Of a stretch of DNA of 64,000 bases, positions 60,511 through 64,000 are shown in pieces. The DNA is from Trileptium ribeirensis (Eukaryota > Nematoda > Enoplea > Enoplida > Thoracostomopsidae): contig JASANE010007218.1 of the NCBI GenBank assembly GCA_030248225.1, forward strand, positions 45,914 to 109,913, in the 5' to 3' direction. Position 1 is the first letter of the stretch, and each line of letters starts with the position of its first letter. Position numbers and translations under genes: made by a program. The notes beneath the pieces were generated by a model that was given only the letters and a program-made list of their open reading frames with translations, was not told the origin of the DNA and did no database searches.

Positions 60511-61072
60511 CGATGACAAGTTGCCGTAAGAACAAGGGGTGGAACAAAAATGTTGAAAGCTATCTAAGGAGGGTGACTCATCCTTCCATTTCTCCGGAGT
60601 CGGTAGATAAATTGAATAGCATACGTGGTTATATCATCGATTGAATGGACGCCACTTGTGGCTCCAATTACCACTTTGGCCTCGTATGGGTCGGAATGTT
60701 GGGGAAACGGACATCGACTCCGCTTCGTTGTTTACAGCGGGCATTTTCAGTCACAATATGCGTAGTCATTGAACTTAACACATTGCTCAAGTAAAAAAAT
60801 CCGATCACCTCAGCGCTGCGTCTGCTGTATTCGGCTTGCTACTATTCCAAAAACATTTTAAATGAAGCACCATTTTTGGTTAGAAATTTTTGCTCAAGAT
60901 CTGGGACGGCTTAATAATGTATTTTAGCGCGTCCACGCGTCGCTGTAAAATCGTTGACCCAACTATTAGGTTCTAGTATACTTATCGCGATGTAGTTTAT
61001 TTTCATTTTGGCCGTTTTTAGTCTGAATCGTCGACACCGGGCTGCTCTATTATAGTTAGCGGTTTTATGCAG

Positions 61073-61228
61073 TCAAAGTTTTAACGGACTGGTTTGTGAA
61101 TCGACAATTTTCGGGACCGGAACGGCATCGGTAAATTGCTCGAGTAAATGATTGGTTAAGTGAGCTAGAATAAAAACAGTTTGATAGCTATTTGCATTTT
61201 TGATACATCCAAAAAATAGATTACCCAT
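61073..61228 (-). CDS. Small ORF, 51 residues, right arm
   Basis: Same 51 residues as the left-arm ORF, ATG at 61228 and stop at 61073. An in-frame ATG 33 nt upstream exists here (61261) but is disrupted in the left arm, so the shared start is preferred. Function unknown. Confidence 0.35.
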   Translation of the reverse strand: MGNLFFGCIKNANSYQTVFILAHLTNHLLEQFTDAVPVPKIVDSQTSPLKL

Positions 61229-62188
61229 TGCATTACATGTTTTTATAACGCTGGGTCCCATGATGTAATATAATATTTAGACGTCGTTTTTAATGTAATC
61301 TGCTTATTATATCTAATATATACACTTTTATCGCGTCGGTGATTAGTGTAAAAGCCTATTTATATTGTTTTGATCCGTTTAGATGTACTTGCTAGTTCTT
61401 GTTTTACATATATCAGTAGACATGAGTTTTACATTGAAACTGACATGTCGGTTGCAGCTGTGGCGGTTAGGCGTAACAGCAACTAATTTTATGCTTAATG
61501 CCGTGTGTTTTTAGGACTCCCATATAAGCATGTGACATTTTGCTTGCTAACCCTCTTCTTATTCATAAATTAGTGTACATTGTGCCCCAGAATTACTTTT
61601 GAGCTAAGCGATGCTTGGCCAGCAGTCCAGCTATAGCGTTTGGATAAGCAAGCGGACAATAATCATTGCCAACAAGTTCTGTTGAAAATATCTGTTAATC
61701 AGAAATATGCCATCATTCTATCATATGATATGAGCTTAGTGTGTGCCTATTTTGCATTGAAAATACTTTCAGTGATATTTAAAATACCCCCCAGATATTC
61801 TTTAATTTTCAATGAAACTATCCCTTGAAATTTAGATTCTTTAATATTTCAAGCAATATGTAGTTCTTTAATTTTCACATAATACTCTGGCGGTGCAATA
61901 ATGTTAGAATGATTGCATTAAAACTTTCGCGGATACTAGTTTGAGTGAAGATAGAATGTACATAATTGAAATTGGCGACGCGGCAACATGGCATGTCTGA
62001 TTTGCTGCTGTATTTAATGGGATCTTAATCATATGGGTGCGCGGGGGACAAATATTCAGTTGCCTTATTGTTGTTCCGTATTGTAGCTGGTGGATATATC
62101 TGCAACACCGCCTATTCTATACACGGAAAAGTAGACTTTAATAATTTTTGTCCTTACCATTCAACGTTAAGAATTTGATGATTTAACC

Positions 62189-62203
62189 CCCCCCCCCCCG
62201 AAC
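62189..62203. other. Homopolymer C run present only in the right arm
   Basis: About 14 C interrupt sequence that in the left arm (near 45540) reads without the run. It may be a real expansion or a consensus error. Confidence 0.6.
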
Positions 62204-63559
62204 GATTGGGACGGTTTTTGGGTCATAGGGTGATTTCTAATGAAAACAATTGTGTATTAGTGGTACTTTTTCATTTAGGGAAAATAATGGTTTGCCGATA
62301 AACAACCGCATAAAGCAAAGTGCAATAATGACATAGTGTCATATTCAGGACTATAATATTTCAATTGCAGCGAGCTATGTGACTGTTTTTTCGTTGACGT
62401 AGATATAAATCTGGGTATACAATTTACCCGTATATATCTTCCCTCGTGTATGACTGTTATTAAAATGTCCGCTATCCACTCGTCGTTTAGACCAAACATT
62501 TATTTATTACCTGGTGTGGACATGCTAATTTTATTTGTTAAATTATTTCAATGGGAAATTATTCACAATTTCATTGTTGATCTATATTTGATGCATCGAA
62601 CATATAAATCAAAGCTTATGTTTATAAAACTGATTTTTTTGGTTTTTCGACACTTTCAAAATGACGAGCTATGTAGATTTCATAAGACTAGGTATGTATA
62701 TAAATATTTGGGTTGCTTAAATAAATATATATGCCGAAAAGCTGCAATATGTTCTAGATGTAAGAATTTAGTTTTTATACTTGACAGCTGCGTTGTCTAG
62801 AGCCGAGGCGGTCATTATATCGTAAAAGCGGTGCCAGAGCGTAATTGATTGCTCTGTGAGCTTAGCCGATCGTACTGTCTGGAAAAGCTGCTGTCGGTTC
62901 TTAAAACTCTTCTGAACAAACATTTTCTCGATGCTTATACAAGAAAAACAGATGTCAGCACTATAATAGCGTAGAAATTGCTATCTGGAATAAAAAATGA
63001 TTCACGAACTATGTCAACTAAATACCACAAGGCTGTCGCGAATCGAATCCAAAACTGGTGTAGAACTTTGTTTCTGAAAAAATGTATTAATAAATCGTTA
63101 CTCGTTTTGACATTTTATATGCTGGAGTTTTGATGTGCCGATAATGGGAAAGTGACGGCCTCAGGAAAGTTTTACTATATACACATGCATACTGGTTTTG
63201 GAGGTCGGTGTGACGAGTAGAATTTTCGAGCCGACCAAACGAGCGAACCAATTGCACAAACGGCCAACCGACGGGCCAAACGTATGCTGTATAGATCAAC
63301 GAATCCGATTTGCGTAAATCCTAATTCAGGCATTTGTTCGAGATAATTTTTTGATACGCGTATTTTGCGCAGCGCACAATGCAACGGCTAAAATGAATCG
63401 AATTCTACGACTAGGTTAATTTTGAGAAGACTGTATTTTAAGTGTAAGCGGCAACATTGAACACTTACGCATGCTAGTTTAATAACATATGCATGCTTAA
63501 ATAGGACAAGACGGTATATAATAAGTAGAGCTAGACGGTATACGATCCATTGCCATGTT

Positions 63560-63800
63560 GGTTACTGGTGATTTCAAAAAGGGCCCAAGGTGGCTCTGAG
63601 GGGCGATACGTTATAACGTTACGAAGAGGACGCCAGCTTCGAGAAGCTGGGGGTCCGACGTGCGACGAGCACCCCAATTAGGCTTAGTGTATGTCTCATA
63701 TAAAGGCCTTAGCTTAGGCTTCAATTGTATCGAGAAACGTCATGGCCAGCATTTTATTTCCGCCCCTTCAGGTTACTTGGGCCTAGAAAAGCTTAGATTT
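63560..63800. repeat. Foldback-family spacer and arm remnant, right arm
   Basis: The inverse of 44000-44215: CGTTATAACGTTACGAAGAG, GAAGCTGGGGGTCCGACGTG, GGCTTAGTGTATGTCTCATA. Here the inner hairpin AGCTTCGAGAAGCT is present. Confidence 0.6.
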
Positions 63801-64000
63801 AGTTTCCGCTTTCCGCCACCGTGGTAACGTAAAGGCAACGGCCGACCGACCGTCCAGCTTCTCTAGTGATTTTCGCTGCCGGTGAAACTTATCGGCCTGC
63901 GTACGCCTTACCGGCGGTTGCATATTTTGGATACTTGCGAAAGCCGAAGTCGAAATTCGACAAATTTTTGGATCGACACGCCGAATTAACTCTCGCCAAT

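Larger units (their letters stand above)
54450..64000 (-). repeat. Giant palindrome, right arm (continues past the window)
   Basis: Reverse complement of 43811-53080. The last bases of the window still align with about 43811, so the true outer boundary is not seen. The right arm is longer by about 180 bp between 55.75 and 56.75 kb, and by about 26 bp near 57.6 kb. Confidence 0.95.

Noticed and set aside
43811..64000. Polinton/Maverick or other giant transposon with terminal inverted repeats
   Set aside because: The interior between arms is only about 1.4 kb and shows no polymerase, integrase or capsid-like frames, and arms of this length are far beyond usual TIRs.

Overview
The window is eukaryotic, almost certainly from an invertebrate animal. 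Genes are split by GT-AG introns, repeats dominate, base composition is AT-rich, and the recognisable proteins are animal ones. Degenerate TTAGGC-like tracts would fit a nematode, but I cannot fix the clade. I see no rRNA, canonical tRNA, CRISPR array or bacterial-style operon. Only three protein-coding loci are well supported. Region 1 (1-8.7 kb, + strand) holds the 3' half of a bark beetle/Anakonda homologue. Six exons encode the end of a beta-helix domain, a C-type-lectin-like domain, one membrane span and a cytoplasmic tail of about 740 residues ending in a PDZ-binding-type ETSM. The gene starts upstream of the window. One intron carries a hAT-like MITE with a visible 8-bp target duplication. 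A 200-bp tandem repeat begins exactly at the stop codon. Region 2 (8.7-22.4 kb) has intergenic repeats and MITEs, then a minus-strand gene at 16.86-21.58 kb that I rebuilt from four exons with matching phases. It encodes about 583 residues with an N-terminal hydrophobic segment, a glycosylatable Cys-containing ectodomain, a C-terminal membrane span and a Gly/Ser/Lys tail. I do not recognise its family. An 83-bp tandem repeat runs up to one of its splice acceptors. Region 3 (22.4-43.8 kb) is mostly repeats: two diverged copies of an LTR-like or promoter-bearing element, a GC-rich SINE-like family, foldback elements, minisatellites and tandem dimers. Within it lies COX11 (minus strand, 32.88-33.81 kb), the mitochondrial copper chaperone for cytochrome c oxidase. 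Region 4 (43.8-64.0 kb) is a giant imperfect palindrome. Two arms of more than 9 kb, well matched over the parts compared, face each other around a spacer of about 1.4 kb at 53.1-54.4 kb, and the right arm runs off the window. The arms contain tRNA-derived SINE-like and Tc1-like MITE relics, and one 51-codon ORF that is identical and open in both arms. The genes show no sign of working together; bark and COX11 are ordinary single-copy animal genes set in a repeat-rich landscape. The main novelty candidates are the palindrome, its conserved small ORF, the short modules it shares with separate foldback elements, and the unrecognised membrane protein.
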